Positions 22,718 to 23,933 of a stretch of 23,933 bases of DNA are shown here, in pieces (the stretch's first letter is position 1; each line of letters opens with the position of its first letter). The notes below the pieces were generated by a model. That model ran no database searches. It was not told the DNA's origin and saw only the letters and a program-made list of their open reading frames with translations. Origin of the DNA: RGIG5952 sp045627605 (lineage in GTDB: Bacteria > Verrucomicrobiota > Kiritimatiellia > RFP12 > JAAYLN01); the NCBI GenBank assembly GCA_045627605.1, contig JAZQOA010000027.1, forward strand, positions 1 to 23,933, read 5' to 3'. Both the position numbers and the translations under genes were made by a program.

Positions 22718-23866
22718 ATGTCATCTATTTGGTCAACTGAAGCAAATATCGGCCTTGCGTGTGCGCGCGGGCTGACGCCCTGCACCCTAAGGGAGGTCAG
22801 GGAACTTGGTTTCCGCATCGCCGAGCACGACAACGACTCCGTAACCGTTCGCGGCACCCTGATCGACGCCATGCGGCTCAACCTCCGCATCAGGACGGCC
22901 CACCGCGTCGTCTTCCCGCTGATCAACGTCCAGGCGAAAAACCTCGACCACCTCTACAGCCATGCCTATGGCATTCCCTGGGAGGACTGGCTCGACCCCG
23001 ACGGCTACTTCACCGTGCACGGCGCCGTGAAAAACGACACGGTCCGCGACACCCGCATGCCCGCGCTCCGCATCAAGGACGCCATTGCCGACCGCATGCG
23101 CGCCAAGACGGGCAAGCGGCCTAACTCAGGCAAGGATGTTGACGGCGCCGCGATTTTCTTCATCTGGCACGAGCGGGCCCTGCGCATTTTCGTCGACACC
23201 TCGGGCGTTCCGCTTTCCCGCCGCGGCTACAGGCTTCTCCCCGGCGAAGCCCCCATGCAGGAACCTCTCGCCGCCGCCTGCGCAATGGCGTCGGGTTGGG
23301 ATGCCAAGTCACCTTTCATCTCGCCGATGTGCGGGAGCGGCACCCCCGCCATCGAAGCCGCGCTTATCGCCAAGAACCGGGCCCCCGGCTCCTTCCGCAA
23401 GCACTTCGCCTTCATGGACCTCAAGGGTTTCAAGGAAGAGGCCGAAGCCGCTTGGCTCGCCGAAAAGGAAAAGGCGGCCGCCGATGAGATCCCCGCTTCT
23501 GAAATGCCGCGCATTGTGGCGACGGACATTTCCCGCGACGCGGTTCGCATCGCCCGCGCCAACGCCAAGGCGGCGCATGTCGAGCAGTTCATCTCCTTCG
23601 GCGTCTGCGACTTCGCGGACACCGCCCTTCCCCCAGGCGGCGGCACGATCTTCATGAACCCCGAATACGGCGAGCGCCTTGGCGAACGCGAGGCGCTCAT
23701 TCCGCTCTACCGGCGTATCGGCGCCTGGCTCGGCGACCACCCGGCCTTCCACGGCTCAATCCTCACGGCAAGTCCGATGCTCGCCCGCGAGACCGGGCTC
23801 AAACCAGCCGACCTCATCCCCTTCTACAACGGCCCCATCGAGTGTCGCCTCGTCAAGTTCAGCTAA
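22718..23866 (+). CDS. THUMP-type class I RNA methyltransferase (RlmL/YpsC family)
   Basis: This 382-aa protein has the layout of the RlmL/YpsC family, which methylates N2 of guanine in 23S rRNA. It has an N-terminal ferredoxin-like/THUMP region (residues ~1-165, starting CARGLTPCTLREVRELGF). The family linker SRRGYRLLPGEAPMQEPLAAA (~168-187) follows, then a Rossmann methyltransferase domain. The SAM-binding motif I is PMCGSGT (203-209), and VATDIS (~267) is the acidic strand-2 motif. The catalytic motif is NPEYGER (314-320), where most relatives have NPPYGER. Length is normal for stand-alone members. ATG at 22718 lacks a ribosome binding site and lies directly after a -10 box. The target base is not provable from sequence, so no symbol is given. 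Confidence 0.88.
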   Translation: MSSIWSTEANIGLACARGLTPCTLREVRELGFRIAEHDNDSVTVRGTLIDAMRLNLRIRTAHRVVFPLINVQAKNLDHLYSHAYGIPWEDWLDPDGYFTVHGAVKNDTVRDTRMPALRIKDAIADRMRAKTGKRPNSGKDVDGAAIFFIWHERALRIFVDTSGVPLSRRGYRLLPGEAPMQEPLAAACAMASGWDAKSPFISPMCGSGTPAIEAALIAKNRAPGSFRKHFAFMDLKGFKEEAEAAWLAEKEKAAADEIPASEMPRIVATDISRDAVRIARANAKAAHVEQFISFGVCDFADTALPPGGGTIFMNPEYGERLGEREALIPLYRRIGAWLGDHPAFHGSILTASPMLARETGLKPADLIPFYNGPIECRLVKFS

Positions 23867-23933
23867 CCCCACCCACCCATTCCCTGCTCTGCGGACGCGC
23901 GGGAGCGCGACCCTCCCTACTCTCAACTCTTAA

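Noticed and set aside
23867..23933. The 67-base tail after the methyltransferase
   Set aside because: I see no gene, promoter or convincing terminator; a short GCGGACGCGCGGGAGCGCG stretch can form only a weak hairpin.

Overview
The window is GC-rich bacterial DNA with dense genes and short spacers. It carries large secreted right-handed beta-helix proteins with 'PDIGC.E' choice-of-anchor-Q-type signatures, a rhamnose/hexonate catabolic operon and a CesT-like type III secretion chaperone. Together these suggest a host-associated glycan degrader of the PVC group (Kiritimatiellota/Lentisphaerota/Verrucomicrobiota-like). That placement is an inference; there is no rRNA or other marker gene here.

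Positions 1-4535 (minus strand) hold a five-gene catabolic operon. In transcription order it encodes a FucA/RhaD-type class II aldolase, L-rhamnose isomerase (rhaA), galactonate dehydratase (dgoD), a DapA/KDG-aldolase-type lyase and the start of a TIM-barrel sugar isomerase/epimerase-like protein that runs off the edge. It combines a rhamnose branch with a 2-keto-3-deoxy-sugar-acid branch; no kinase or transporter is visible. From 4675 everything is on the plus strand, beginning with a bleomycin-hydrolase-type aminopeptidase (pepC).

Positions 6042-10634 are the most interesting part. Two long unrecognised proteins (734 and 513 aa) share an N-terminal module of about 400 residues but have unrelated C-terminal regions. 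Each is preceded by a nearly identical leader with GTAAC boxes, a GC hairpin and a CAA-rich stretch. Between them lies a small acidic protein with the look of a CesT/SycE-type secretion chaperone. I read this as a chaperone-effector cassette with a common delivery module and swapped C-terminal domains. No secretion apparatus gene is in the window, so this is a prediction.

Positions 10879-15595 encode a secreted 927-aa beta-helix protein and a 635-aa glycoside-hydrolase-like protein as an apparent two-gene operon, behind a promoter with a LacI-type operator candidate. A frameshifted small gene (15617-16089) follows. Next come a 1697-aa modular surface/secreted protein (16193-21286) with duplicated N-terminal modules and two beta-helix segments, a 431-aa MATE/ANKH-like multi-pass membrane protein (21302-22597), and a THUMP-type RNA methyltransferase (22718-23866).

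Six intergenic regions contain an extended -10 of the type TGN-(T/C)AWAAT. For three genes (4675, 10879, 22718) it sits so close to the ATG that transcription should begin at or within one base of the start codon, suggesting leaderless mRNAs. I see no tRNA, rRNA, CRISPR array or insertion sequence.
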